A stretch of 64,000 nucleotides of DNA from Bradyrhizobium sp. Rc3b (GTDB taxonomy: Bacteria; Pseudomonadota; Alphaproteobacteria; Rhizobiales; Xanthobacteraceae). The stretch covers positions 1 to 64,000 of the forward strand of contig NZ_FOUS01000017.1 of NCBI RefSeq assembly GCF_900114915.1, in the 5' to 3' direction. The notes under the pieces are model-generated. The model ran no database searches. It was not told the DNA's origin and saw only the letters and a program-made list of their open reading frames with translations. Below, one piece after another: positions 44,837 to 53,950 of the stretch (positions are counted from its first letter, which is position 1; each line of letters begins with the position of its first letter). The position numbers were made by a program, and so were the translations under genes.

Positions 44837-45883
44837 TCAAACGATCGACATCCAACGACTGTCTGTTCGGATCAAGCCGCTGTCAACCAACTCGCGACTT
44901 GAGGTGTAACGAACACTTTCCGGGCCTAGGAGCGACAAATTAGGATTTGCTGCCAGGAGTTCACCGTACCGGCGGTATTCTATTGCGCCGCCGTAGTGTT
45001 CTCCGTGTGCAAGAGAATCTTCGATGCGTTTGCCGAAGTCCTGAAAATACTTGAAGTGCAGCAGAGCGCCTGTAACGGGCGAAAGCTTAACGGCGTTAAG
45101 CCGATGGCTATTAACAAACGCGTTTCCGCTTCGCCATTTGACCAACGGAACCTTATATGCCTGCGTTGCGACGACCTGAGCTCGTTTTTGACGGAAAAAT
45201 CCAGCCTTGTGCGCGATCGCTAAGGCTCGCCTCGCCAATTTTGGCTTCAGACGAGGCCAGATCGCAGGCGTATTCTGATCTCCAAAACAAAGGCGCAGAC
45301 GCGGCCCACCAATGTGCTCGAAGGGCGGGAAAGCAGACGGGAAGCCGTATCGGCGCACGACAACATAGCTGCTGTCATGGTAAGGGCATGTCGCTCTAAA
45401 GTCTTCGCCTTGCCGATAGTTGACCTCTCGGATAGGGAGCGAGCTGTACATGTCGAGGAGAAGTGCGTACACCGCCTCATAACCGAGCTGATCCAGCCAG
45501 TTGCAAAATTTCGGCAGTTCTACATTTTCACAAGCGGGAAAGACAAACAATTCGTCGGCGTCAGCGAGAAGAATCCAGTGTGATGTGCCATAAGCATCCA
45601 GCAACGAGTTCAGCCAATTAACACCTGCGCGACTCTTTCCGTACGACCCTTCCGTGAAAAACACGTGACAATCTGATTGATCGAGCAAAAACTGCCCCGA
45701 CCCATCGTTGGATCCATTGTCGATTACAAAGAATCGGGATACCCCGAGTTGGCGATAATAGTTTAGAAAGTAGGGCAGGCGTAACATTTCATCGCGCAGC
45801 ACCGCGAAGAGGCGGATTTCACTTCTATCGTCGGGGATGTCTCTTCGATCTTGCCGAACGAGTTCAGGATGGAGCTTATTCAT
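44837..45883 (-). CDS. Glycosyltransferase family 2 (GT92/DUF23-like)
   Basis: The 348-residue protein begins its GT-A domain with EIRLFAVLRDEMLRLPYFLN, then FFVIDNGSNDGSGQFLLDQ (nucleotide-binding loop) and SHWILLADADELFVFP (DxD metal motif). FFTEGSYGKSRAGVNWLN lies between. This form is shared by GT2/GT92-type enzymes that add a sugar using a metal-dependent mechanism. No membrane helices are seen. It starts a run of closely spaced genes down to 39361. Donor sugar unknown. Confidence 0.88.
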   Translation of the reverse strand: MNKLHPELVRQDRRDIPDDRSEIRLFAVLRDEMLRLPYFLNYYRQLGVSRFFVIDNGSNDGSGQFLLDQSDCHVFFTEGSYGKSRAGVNWLNSLLDAYGTSHWILLADADELFVFPACENVELPKFCNWLDQLGYEAVYALLLDMYSSLPIREVNYRQGEDFRATCPYHDSSYVVVRRYGFPSAFPPFEHIGGPRLRLCFGDQNTPAIWPRLKPKLARRALAIAHKAGFFRQKRAQVVATQAYKVPLVKWRSGNAFVNSHRLNAVKLSPVTGALLHFKYFQDFGKRIEDSLAHGEHYGGAIEYRRYGELLAANPNLSLLGPESVRYTSSRELVDSGLIRTDSRWMSIV

Positions 45884-46197
45884 ATGACCCCGTTAAAATC
45901 GGTAAACTGTAGGCGTGAGGGCCCGCTAGGCAAATTATCTGCTGGCCAATTACGATTTTACAAGCACTACCCGACGGTTGAGCACGCGCTCAGGGTGACG
46001 AGAATACCCGAACTTCCCTCTGATCACGAAGCATGTGATATCAATTGACCTTCCAGTATTCGCCGCGTTGCCTATCCCGCCTCGCCGGTAGTTGTCCATA
46101 GGTCGACCTAGGTGCATTCGTTTAATCATTAATGCTGGCGCACTGGACCAGACCATTCGGCAAGTGCGCGTGACTGAATGTCGCAACGTACTGATCC
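45884..46197. other. Intergenic, promoter region of the GT2 operon
   Basis: About 310 bases lie between the 46198 gene end and the GT2 start. AT-rich patches are near 45950-46050. No clear box or hairpin was recognised. Confidence 0.4.
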
Positions 46198-46971
46198 TTA
46201 GCGCAAGTATCTCTCGTCCTGCTCAATCCCAGGTATACTCACCCTCACTCCGTCGCGCGCCAATCTCTTGGCGAAGATTTCGCGTGACGCAACATCCAAT
46301 TTCTTCAGGTTCTCCAACAAGCGCTCGCGTTCAACCCAACCTACGCCGGTCAAATTGATGGCGGCTTCCTCAATGAAACCGCTATTGATGAGAGCTGCAA
46401 ATTCAGCGACGACCTCTTGTTGACGAGATTTGCTTAGCACCGAGAAGACCGCAAGCGCCAACTGATTGCGCCGGAGCACGACCCAGCCTTCGTTCGGTCC
46501 CGACGCATAGGACCGTTCCAGATACCTGATGTTGTCAAAGTCGAATCCACTGCGCCTCGTCACAACCGAATAGAGCATCAGCCAAAGAAATGAGTCAGTT
46601 GGGGTGACCTGTAGCGCCGACCGCAATTCGCCCTCGCTCGCTTCCATTGCGCGATCGCCCTCGTCAGTTTTCTTTCGGTGCATCGCTTCTTCGGCGGTTC
46701 GCAGCGTTACCAGTGCGAGTGCAGATCGAAGCTCAGGTTGCACTACAACCGGTCGGGAATTCGCATTCAAGCGGATCAGCATGTCCGCCAAAACACCAGG
46801 CCTGAACCGGCCGTCGGCCATGATCTGTAGCGACGCCTCGCGGATAGGTGCCGTCAACCAGAAGGAAGGAACGGCTGCCATCGGCCAGAGCGTACCGAAA
46901 AGCGCCACAAACAGCAGCATCACACGCACGAATGCCTTCGGCACTGCGCGACAGTTAGTCCACGTACCCAT
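46198..46971 (-). CDS. Exopolysaccharide-locus hypothetical with TM anchor (257 aa)
   Basis: The ATG at 46971 lies inside the end of the BY-kinase gene (overlap 17 bases). One hydrophobic helix (VRVMLLFVALFGTLWPMAAV) is followed by a helical, mostly soluble domain (LADMLIRLNANSRPVVVQPE, LWLMLYSVVTRRSGFDFDNI, RYLERSYASGPNEGWVVLRR). It looks like a TPR-like periplasmic domain. Similar genes sit next to exopolysaccharide kinases in Bradyrhizobium, but no biochemical role is known. Coupling to the BY-kinase suggests an accessory part in polymer export. Confidence 0.72.
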   Translation of the reverse strand: MGTWTNCRAVPKAFVRVMLLFVALFGTLWPMAAVPSFWLTAPIREASLQIMADGRFRPGVLADMLIRLNANSRPVVVQPELRSALALVTLRTAEEAMHRKKTDEGDRAMEASEGELRSALQVTPTDSFLWLMLYSVVTRRSGFDFDNIRYLERSYASGPNEGWVVLRRNQLALAVFSVLSKSRQQEVVAEFAALINSGFIEEAAINLTGVGWVERERLLENLKKLDVASREIFAKRLARDGVRVSIPGIEQDERYLR

Positions 46972-49216
46972 ACCTTGCGTAGTATTTCTGGTAGTATTGG
47001 CGACCATAATAGGCTTCGTAGCGCGCAAGTAGCCTTGTCTCGGCCTTGTTCAGGACGGCTCCCAACAGCTTGCCGTGGATTTCCGGCGCCGCGCGCAGAT
47101 TGTGGCGCGCCACGTCTGTATTCGTCTTTCCCCACTCTACCACATATAAGTAAGAATCGACGAAGGTCGAGGTGACACGCGCGTCGACCACAGGCGCCAT
47201 TGGCGGCATGTCCAGCACAACGTACTCGAATTTCGAGCGCAACAACGTGACAAGATTGTGCATCGCTTTAGACGCGAGGATCTCGTTTGTGTGTAGGAGC
47301 TTCGAGGGCGTAGCCGCCGGCAGTATCGAGAGCTTGGTCTCAGGATCGATTACTAACGTATCCTCCAGCCGCGCACTCTGCGCGACAACATCGACCAAGC
47401 CGACGCGCGCGTCCGGCACCAGCGCGCGCGACAGTGAGGGGTTGCGCAGGTCAGCATCGATCAGAATCACTCGGGCGCCACCGTGTGCCATGAGCTGGGC
47501 GAGGTTCGCGGAAAGCGTGCTCTTTCCCTCGTTCGGAAGAGTTGAGGTGACTGCCAGCACCCGATTCTCTCGCAACATTGAGTTGAGATCCATGGCTACC
47601 TTGAGGGTTCGCACGGCCTCGGAGTAGCGGGACAGAGGATTTTCGACGACATAGCGCAAGAGGTCCGGATCGGGGCTGCCTGACTTGTCGGTAAACCTGT
47701 CCGCAAGCGAGCCAGGAAGCAGCGACAGCGGCCGTGCGGCGGAGCTGCCCACCGTGGGGAGGATCGCGAGGCAGCTTGTGCCCAGGATTTCTTCGACTTG
47801 CTGGGTCGTACGGAAGACGCGGTCGGTGAGCTCGCGAGCCATGGCGACGCCAAAGCTCAGCATGAGGCCACTGAAGAGTCCTACCGCCAAAACGACCAGA
47901 GGCTTCGGATAACTCTTCTTCAACGGCATCGTCGCCGCGCTGATAACACGCGCTTCAGTGATCGGGAAGGACTGCTGCTGCACGCTTTCCATATAGCGCT
48001 GCAGAAAATTGTCGTACATCGCTTGGTAGGATTGGGCGGTGCTCTCGAGCTCGCGCAACTGGATCTGCGCCTGGTTGGTGAGCTGTGATTCAGAGACAGC
48101 CGCATTCAGGCTCGTCTTGATGCTCTCCTCACGGGTGGCTGCGATATCATAGTCGCTCTTGTACGATTCCTGGATGCGCTTGAGCTCGTCGGTGATGTTC
48201 TTTCTGATCTCGTCCATCTGCCGCCGAAGGTTTACAGCGGCGAGATGGTCGTAGCCATACTTCGACGCCCAAATGGCCTCTTTGGAGGCCATGTCGACAT
48301 ATTGAGCGCGCAACTTTACGATCGTCTCGTTCTTCAGCGCATCGGCAACAGAGGCATCCGGGATCTCCTGCTTGAGGATGCTGGTCATGCGGTCAAGCCG
48401 CGCCTTAGTTTCTGCGGTCGCCGCATGCGCCAGCACGAGCTGGCTGTTCACTTCGGCGAGTTGCTGCTCGTTCATCAGTCGTCCGCCGGTATTGACGATG
48501 TGGTTCGCAATCTTGAAATCGACCACCGCCTTCTGCGCACCGGTCGCCTGGGCACGCAGCTCCTTTATGCGATCCTGCAGCCAGACACTGGCGCGGCGGG
48601 TCGCCTGGTACTTCGCCTCGAGCTGGTCCACGATATAGGCGTCCGCGATAGCATTGGCGATCCTCGCCGCTTTCGCTGGATCGCGCGAGGTGAAGCCAAT
48701 CTCCATCACGTAGGTGGTGCCAAGACGCTTGATGACTCGATTCCTAGCGAACTCCTCCAGTGCCTTTCGGGTCAATTCGAATTCGGAAGCTGGGCTGCTC
48801 GAGGAAACCAGCCTAGCAAGGGCGCCAAGCAGGGCGCCACCAGTACCGGTGAATTCGGGATCGTCGATCAGGTGAAGGTCGCGGATGACCGCAAGGCTGA
48901 TGTTTTCGGATTTCAGGATTTCGACCTGCGTTTCCACGGTCGCGGAATCGACTGCGACGTCCCCAAGCACCGACTGCTGCTGGAACAGCTGCACCTTCCG
49001 CGTGTCGATCACCATCGACGCGGTCGAGGTGTATTGCGGGGCAGCAGTAAAGAGATACAACAGCGCAACGATCACGCAGGCCGACAGGATTGCGATTATC
49101 GTCGGGAACTGCCGGCGGATAATGCTGAGATACGAGGCGAGCGATTCGGACTGTGAACCTTGCATCTCAACGAATTCGCGATTGATCTCCGCGGCCGGCT
49201 TGTTCACCTGTAACAT
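46955..49216 (-). CDS. Wzc/ExoP-type chain-length regulator with BY-kinase domain
   Basis: The 753-residue inner-membrane protein has a Wzz domain flanked by two membrane helices (TIIAILSACVIVALLYLFTA and a proline-rich second, PLKKSYPKPLVVLAVGLFSG), with coiled-coil between. The C-terminal bacterial tyrosine kinase has VTSTLPNEGKSTLSANLA (Walker A), VILIDADLRNPSLSR (Walker A') and YVVLDMPP (Walker B). It ends in a tyrosine-rich tail (EAYYGRQYYQKYYARYGYVD) that is the autophosphorylation cluster. It controls chain length and export together with the Wza-like lipoprotein. The ATG at 49216 follows AGGAA. It overlaps the 46198 gene. Confidence 0.93.
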   Translation of the reverse strand: MLQVNKPAAEINREFVEMQGSQSESLASYLSIIRRQFPTIIAILSACVIVALLYLFTAAPQYTSTASMVIDTRKVQLFQQQSVLGDVAVDSATVETQVEILKSENISLAVIRDLHLIDDPEFTGTGGALLGALARLVSSSSPASEFELTRKALEEFARNRVIKRLGTTYVMEIGFTSRDPAKAARIANAIADAYIVDQLEAKYQATRRASVWLQDRIKELRAQATGAQKAVVDFKIANHIVNTGGRLMNEQQLAEVNSQLVLAHAATAETKARLDRMTSILKQEIPDASVADALKNETIVKLRAQYVDMASKEAIWASKYGYDHLAAVNLRRQMDEIRKNITDELKRIQESYKSDYDIAATREESIKTSLNAAVSESQLTNQAQIQLRELESTAQSYQAMYDNFLQRYMESVQQQSFPITEARVISAATMPLKKSYPKPLVVLAVGLFSGLMLSFGVAMARELTDRVFRTTQQVEEILGTSCLAILPTVGSSAARPLSLLPGSLADRFTDKSGSPDPDLLRYVVENPLSRYSEAVRTLKVAMDLNSMLRENRVLAVTSTLPNEGKSTLSANLAQLMAHGGARVILIDADLRNPSLSRALVPDARVGLVDVVAQSARLEDTLVIDPETKLSILPAATPSKLLHTNEILASKAMHNLVTLLRSKFEYVVLDMPPMAPVVDARVTSTFVDSYLYVVEWGKTNTDVARHNLRAAPEIHGKLLGAVLNKAETRLLARYEAYYGRQYYQKYYARYGYVD

Positions 49217-49420
49217 CTATAGATTCCTGAAAATGGATCGAATGTGTGTTCTTGGGATCAATGCTGGCCAAAAGCCTAATGGCATCCGGAGCAAACCCGA
49301 TGCCAAAACCCGCGCTGCCCTGAAAACTAACACAAACCCGCCTGCAATTGAACGCAGTGAATGCCGTGCACAGCGCGCCTTGCGCGACTTTTTGCAGAAA
49401 GCTTAACGGCGCAAACGCAA

Positions 49421-49442
49421 AGCGGCGCCCGGTGGCGCCGCT
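49421..49442 (-). terminator. Terminator-like hairpin after the Gly-rich gene
   Basis: AGCGGCGCC-cggt-GGCGCCGCT is a perfect 9-bp stem. On the minus strand it is followed by TTTGCGTTT. It lies about 40 bases beyond the stop of the leftward gene at 49484, which fits a transcription terminator. Confidence 0.6.
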
Positions 49443-49483
49443 GCCGTGAGGCCTCATGGGCCCGGCCGAAGGGCCGATTTCGG

Positions 49484-50101
49484 TCAGCGCGCGCTGACGC
49501 TGTTGCCGGCGCTGCCGACGCCGGCGTTGCCGCCGTTGGGCGCGTTGTTGTTCGTGGTGTTGTTGCCGAACCTGACGACCCCCCCGCCACCGCCGCCGTT
49601 GGCAAAGCCGCTATTACTCGTCGGCCCGCCTGCGCCGGTGCCGCCGCCACCCGCGCCGCCGCCGGTCGCGGCGATTGCGACGTCGCCGGTGGCGGCCTGA
49701 TAGGCGACGATCACATCGGGATTGCCGGTGCCGGCGATCGCGCTCTGGATCTCATTGCCATAGGCCTGATCCTGCTGCGCGGCCATGCGAGCGACTTGGG
49801 CGAGGCCGGCGACGATGGCGCGCATCTGGTCCTTCGTGGTCGCGGGATCCTTTAGAAGCGCGATCAGGCCGGGAAGCGTGGTCGGGTCGGAGGCGCCGAG
49901 ATCGCGCACGCGCGAGATCAGCTGCGGGCCGCCGGTCGGGTATTGCTGCAGCAGACTGTTGGGCGCCGCCTTGAACTCGGAAATGACGGTGGCCGGCAGC
50001 TGGCGCTGCGGCGGGTAAATGGCGGCGCTGGCAACCGACGAGATCGTCGCGGCGAGGGCCGCGGCGGCAGCCAAGCGAAGCGCAATCCTGATAACGTTCA
50101 T
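49484..50101 (-). CDS. Secreted protein with Gly/Asn-rich C-terminus (205 aa)
   Basis: A signal peptide (MNVIRIALRLAAAAALAATI, cleavage near VASA) precedes a helical domain (LISRVRDLGASDPTTLPGLI, DQMRAIVAGLAQVARMAAQQ, NPDVIVAYQAATGDVAI). The last ~60 residues are low complexity: Gly tracts with Asn/Thr (GGGGTGAGGPTSNSGFANGG, NNTTNNN). The start has a near-perfect GGAGG site. It is placed between the BY-kinase and a second Wzy/ligase gene, so it may be an exported matrix-associated component. The Gly-rich tail is probably disordered. No known family. Confidence 0.78.
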   Translation of the reverse strand: MNVIRIALRLAAAAALAATISSVASAAIYPPQRQLPATVISEFKAAPNSLLQQYPTGGPQLISRVRDLGASDPTTLPGLIALLKDPATTKDQMRAIVAGLAQVARMAAQQDQAYGNEIQSAIAGTGNPDVIVAYQAATGDVAIAATGGGAGGGGTGAGGPTSNSGFANGGGGGGVVRFGNNTTNNNAPNGGNAGVGSAGNSVSAR

Positions 50102-50202
50102 AAATCAACCTCCAAAAAATCAGCTGCCCCGATGTGCTTCCTCGGCCCGGGCAAATGGCTGTGCAGTGCAGGAACCTATCCGAAGTGAAAAGGGCTGTCC
50201 AT

Positions 50203-51744
50203 TTATTCTAAAGACTTCGTAAACGGCGCAACTGCTTCAAATCTAGATACTTTTGTGAAGCTGCGGCACCCGGTCCGGGGCCGCGTCAGCAGTTGTCGGA
50301 CGCCCTCGGCTCGCCGCCTGGTAGCGCCCGTCTCCGCCTCCCGCCGAGCCTCCTTGGTGCGGAAGGATTGCGCCAGGCCGGCGCCGAAAAGCGCAAAGAA
50401 TGGAATGCTGTAGCCTGGCACCTGCAGCGTGAAGTCGAGGCACGAATGCAGCAGCGACAGCGTCGCGGTCGCCACCGCCGCCAGCGGGATGATGGCATCG
50501 CGCCGGCGGGTGAACACGCCCCTGGCCAAAACGAGCAGCATGATGGCCCAGGCGAGCGCCACCAGCAGCGCCATGGGAATGCCCACCTCGGAGGCAAGCT
50601 CCAGTGGCGTCGAATGCGCGGCGTCCCAGATTCCGCGAATCGAAATGTTAGGACTTCGATACGGCGGGAAGGCCCATTGGAAGGTGCCCATGCCGGTGCC
50701 GAACCAGGGATTATCGGAGATGATCCGCAGCGTCGATTTCCAGGCCTCGATACGGCCCTCGTCGACCAGGCCCTGACTGTCGAAGCGGCTGGAGACGCGG
50801 CCGCCGAGCAGCTGCAAGAGGCCGAGCGCGACAGCAAGGCCCGAGCCGAGCGAAATCCAGATGCCGGTGCGCGGCGGCAGGTCTTTCCTGAGAAAGAGCG
50901 TGAACGCGACGATCATCGCGATCAGCGACAGCCCGACGCCGGCGCGCGAGGTCGTCATGAACATCGCCATCAGGCAGATCAGCAGGCAGCCAAGCTGCGG
51001 CAGGATCTCTTTTGGCGGAATCGTGCGCACGTCGAGCGACAGGCGTCGCCACTCGATGTGCCGCTCAGGAAGCCGGCGGCGGACGTCCTCCAGGATCAGC
51101 AGCATCCAGATCACCGCGCAGGAGCCGAAATAGGCCGCCGCCGTGTTGCGGTTGATGAAGGTGCCGGTGACGCTGCCGAGATAGGCGGTCTTGTCCCGCC
51201 ACAGGATCATGGTGGGCTCGATCAGGAACGAAAGCACGCCGTAGAGCGCGTAGGCCGCGCCCGAGATCGCGATCACCCACAGCATGCGCCGCGCCCGCTC
51301 GCGATCGGCGCCGACGCTGATGCCGAGAATAATAGCGAGGATGTTGGCGAGCGGCGCGCCGAGCGCGAAGAACGCTTCGTTCTTGACGATGGAAGCAGAC
51401 GGAGCGATCGGCACGCCCAGCAGCTCCGAGGCCTGCTTCCAGATCGGCTGGAACGGCGCGACCCAGGGATGGTCGGAGAGCTGCTCATGCAGCACGAAGG
51501 CGTAAGCGGCGACGATCACGCCGATGCCGGCGAGCAGCCACAGATGCGGTGCCCGCAGATCGCGCGTCGGCGCGAAGATCACCGCTACCCCGAGACACAG
51601 GCACCAGAACGCAATCGACAGATCATTGGTCGAGCCGAACGGGAACGGCGCGCCGGCCATCACGAAGAACAGGATGAAGGTCGCGGGCAAGCTCCATGAC
51701 CAACGAATCCTGAACCAGCTGATATTGGGAGGCCAAAGGCGCAT
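50203..51744 (-). CDS. O-antigen ligase/polymerase-family membrane protein (513 aa)
   Basis: About 11-12 hydrophobic helices are visible, with the Wzy_C/WaaL signature near the C-terminus: NPWFGTGMGTFQWAFPPYRS and WDAAHSTPLELASEVGIPMA (conserved His and Glu). MTTSRAGVGLSLIAMIV is also present. It ends in a basic cytoplasmic tail. It is a second polymerase/ligase in the cluster, after 42043. It may polymerise a different glycan or attach the polymer to an acceptor. Substrate unknown. Confidence 0.87.
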   Translation of the reverse strand: MRLWPPNISWFRIRWSWSLPATFILFFVMAGAPFPFGSTNDLSIAFWCLCLGVAVIFAPTRDLRAPHLWLLAGIGVIVAAYAFVLHEQLSDHPWVAPFQPIWKQASELLGVPIAPSASIVKNEAFFALGAPLANILAIILGISVGADRERARRMLWVIAISGAAYALYGVLSFLIEPTMILWRDKTAYLGSVTGTFINRNTAAAYFGSCAVIWMLLILEDVRRRLPERHIEWRRLSLDVRTIPPKEILPQLGCLLICLMAMFMTTSRAGVGLSLIAMIVAFTLFLRKDLPPRTGIWISLGSGLAVALGLLQLLGGRVSSRFDSQGLVDEGRIEAWKSTLRIISDNPWFGTGMGTFQWAFPPYRSPNISIRGIWDAAHSTPLELASEVGIPMALLVALAWAIMLLVLARGVFTRRRDAIIPLAAVATATLSLLHSCLDFTLQVPGYSIPFFALFGAGLAQSFRTKEARREAETGATRRRAEGVRQLLTRPRTGCRSFTKVSRFEAVAPFTKSLE

Positions 51745-51776
51745 CGTGCTTTCTTAAGGCAGGCTTTGCTTTAGGC

Positions 51777-52358
51777 TTAGAGGAAGCAATCGATCGGATA
51801 GATCTTCAGATCCACGTTGAGGCGGCTGTTCCGGGTTTGCGCCCGGAATGCCAAGAATACTCCAAAGCTATCACTGCCCGGATCGAGTTTTATTCCAGGG
51901 GTTAATTCATCGGGCGGGACCAGAACGCCGATGTGCCGGTTGATGGCCGAAATCTCGATCCGCCCCTCCCCCTCGCCGAAATGCCCGCCGAGTTGCGTCA
52001 CCGTGACTTTGGGCAGGCCGCGGCGCTGATGACAGACCTCCTCCTCCCATAGCTTGGTCTGCTGGACCAGCGGCTTTCCCGCACCATCGGGGACAACGAT
52101 ATCCGGGAAGGACGGGCGCAGCATTCCGAAGAACTTGCTCTCCTTGGAGTTCGCCGAAAGCCGGACTGTGAACGACAGCTCGCCCTTGGCGCCCTTGAGG
52201 CGTGACAAGACAGGAGCGTCGGGCTCCGCGGAGACCATCACGTCGATGCGGTGGCGAACGCCTAGCTCTGCAGCAGCGCCGAGAGCCTGCCCGAGCGGTG
52301 CAAGCCCGAAGCCGACGGGGACGAGAGCCAAAAGACGGCAAAGTGTCCGTAAGCGCAT
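51777..52358 (-). CDS. Secreted hypothetical protein of the exopolysaccharide locus (193 aa)
   Basis: The ATG at 52358 starts MRLRTLCRLLALVPVGFGLA, a signal peptide. The mature part is beta-rich (GELSFTVRLSANSKESKFFG, PKVTVTQLGGHFGEGEGRIE, SFGVFLAFRAQTRNSRLNVD) with two Cys (VCHQ, IDCF). The longer open frame upstream of 52358 overlaps the terminator region and is rejected. It lies between the ligase-like and Wza-like genes, suggesting a periplasmic or cell-surface role in polymer export. No recognised family. Confidence 0.72.
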   Translation of the reverse strand: MRLRTLCRLLALVPVGFGLAPLGQALGAAAELGVRHRIDVMVSAEPDAPVLSRLKGAKGELSFTVRLSANSKESKFFGMLRPSFPDIVVPDGAGKPLVQQTKLWEEEVCHQRRGLPKVTVTQLGGHFGEGEGRIEISAINRHIGVLVPPDELTPGIKLDPGSDSFGVFLAFRAQTRNSRLNVDLKIYPIDCFL

Positions 52359-52467
52359 GAAGCCCCTTGCAACAGTGCGGGGTGCCCGATGACCGGCGCG
52401 CTGCCCAGTGGCGCCTTGATCTTTCCCGAACTCGTAGCCGCAGCAGAACCGCTTCGATCTAAACGAA

Positions 52468-52498
52468 GATGGCACCGGGACAAAGCCCCGGTGCCATC
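52468..52498 (-). terminator. Rho-independent terminator of the Wza-like gene
   Basis: GATGGCACCGGG and CCCGGTGCCATC form a perfect 12-bp stem with a 7-nt loop (ACAAAGC). The minus strand continues TTCGTTT. It lies 26 bases beyond the stop codon of the 52524 gene. Confidence 0.8.
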
Positions 52499-52523
52499 GG
52501 TTTCGCTGGATCAAGTTGGTGTC

Positions 52524-53726
52524 TTACGGCGCCAGCTTGACGTTGTTGCGGAAGATCAGGGCGTCGTTGGAGAGGTTCACGGCATCGCTGCCGGTGGCCA
52601 TGATCACGCGCAGGAACTGCAGGAATTTCGTAACTTCGACGTTGCGGGAGTTCGAGACGTAGATCACGTCGCCGTTCTTCATCATGACCTTGGTGGTAAG
52701 GAAGAAGCCACCGGGATCGCGGAGGTTCACGTTGAAGATGACCGGAACGGTCTCGGAAGTGTACTTGCTCACGTCGATACCGAGCTGGGCCGCAACCTCG
52801 CGCGGCTCGCGGCGATACATGTACACGGCGGCCGGATCGGCTTGGCCATCGAGAAGACCACCGGCCTTGCCCATGGCTTCGCCGAGGTTGATGCGCCAGG
52901 CATCGAAGTTGAACTCGCCGCTCTGGCCGCTGGCGCCGAACGCCAGGAACTTCTGCTGCTCGCGATAGACGTAGATGCTGTCGTCGGGGCGAACATAGAC
53001 GTTGTTCTCGGGCGCCATCACGAGATTTTCGAACGGCACGGTGGCCCGCCGTCCGCCACGCTCCAGCATGACCCAGGTCTCGAAGCCCTGGCCCTTGATG
53101 CCGCCCGCGCGGGTGATCGCATCGAGCACGCGATCCTTGGCGCCCGCCGCGCTGGCGGGATAACGCGCCGGCGAATTGACCTCGCCGAGCACGCTGATGA
53201 GCTGGGTGCGTTGCGAGGACATCGCCACGACCGCCTGCGGCTCGATCGCGCGGTTGCCGATCTTGTCGACGATCGCGCGCTGAATTTGGACCGCCGTAAG
53301 CCCCGCAGCCTTGATCTGGCCGGCATAGGGCACGGTGATGAAGCCGTCATTGTCGACCGACTGATCGGGGATCGTCACATAGTTACCCGGACGGACGCCG
53401 GCTTCCGCCGGGATGAACAGACCGCCTGCCGCGGCTTCGAAGATGGTGACGCTGACGACGTCGCCGATGCCGAATACGATGCTGGCCGGCGGCCGCCGAT
53501 CAGTGAACACGCCGGCGAGCCCTTTGGGCTCATGGGTGTGCAGGATCTTCACCGTCGCGGGATTGAGTGGCACCAGCTCGTAGGCCGGAGCGTTTTCAGT
53601 CTGAATCTTGTTGTTGACGTCGTCCGTCAGCGGTCCCGAGCCGGGATTGGTCGAGCACGCTCCGAGCGCCAAAGCGGCGGCCAGCAACGCTGGCTTCAAC
53701 ATATAGGTCTTGGCAATAGATGACAT
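52524..53726 (-). CDS. Polysaccharide export lipoprotein (Wza/ExoF-like)
   Basis: The 400-residue lipoprotein has signal and lipobox LAAALALGACS (lipidated Cys about 24). The Poly_export domain (ASIVFGIGDVVSVTIFEAAA, DGFITVPYAGQIKAAGLTAV) is followed by SLBB-like segments (ISVLGEVNSPARYPASAAGA, FLAFGASGQSGEFNF), ending with VIFNVNLRDPGGFFLTTKVM. It should form the outer-membrane/periplasmic export channel working with the BY-kinase at 46955. A second Met lies 8 codons in (53702). A strong terminator follows. Confidence 0.93.
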   Translation of the reverse strand: MSSIAKTYMLKPALLAAALALGACSTNPGSGPLTDDVNNKIQTENAPAYELVPLNPATVKILHTHEPKGLAGVFTDRRPPASIVFGIGDVVSVTIFEAAAGGLFIPAEAGVRPGNYVTIPDQSVDNDGFITVPYAGQIKAAGLTAVQIQRAIVDKIGNRAIEPQAVVAMSSQRTQLISVLGEVNSPARYPASAAGAKDRVLDAITRAGGIKGQGFETWVMLERGGRRATVPFENLVMAPENNVYVRPDDSIYVYREQQKFLAFGASGQSGEFNFDAWRINLGEAMGKAGGLLDGQADPAAVYMYRREPREVAAQLGIDVSKYTSETVPVIFNVNLRDPGGFFLTTKVMMKNGDVIYVSNSRNVEVTKFLQFLRVIMATGSDAVNLSNDALIFRNNVKLAP

Positions 53727-53950
53727 GAATCGCGCCCGAGGCTCCCCAAGTGACGTAAATTGGTACGGCCTAGGGGGTGGTGCGACAAGTGTTCCCGGTG
53801 GTTAACGGTGCGATCGGTCGGCTACTGTGGCGCCCGGGCCACTCTTTGGGGCTTGGTTTAACCCTTTGTGACTATTTGTTGTATTTCGTGTGCTCCGTTG
53901 GCGCGCAAACCGCCCAAGCCGAGGACTCAGTGTGTCGAGCGTGAGGCTTC

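Noticed and set aside
48245..49156. 303-codon open frame antisense to the BY-kinase gene
   Set aside because: It is a shadow frame; its bases are fully explained by the coiled-coil Wzz region on the other strand.
50293..51699. 468-codon open frame antisense to the ligase-like gene
   Set aside because: It is highly charged low-complexity (Arg/His/Asp/Gln) and the mirror of a membrane protein with clear family motifs.
52389..53723. 444-codon open frame antisense to the Wza-like gene
   Set aside because: It has no signal or domain, while the minus strand has a lipobox, export domain and terminator.
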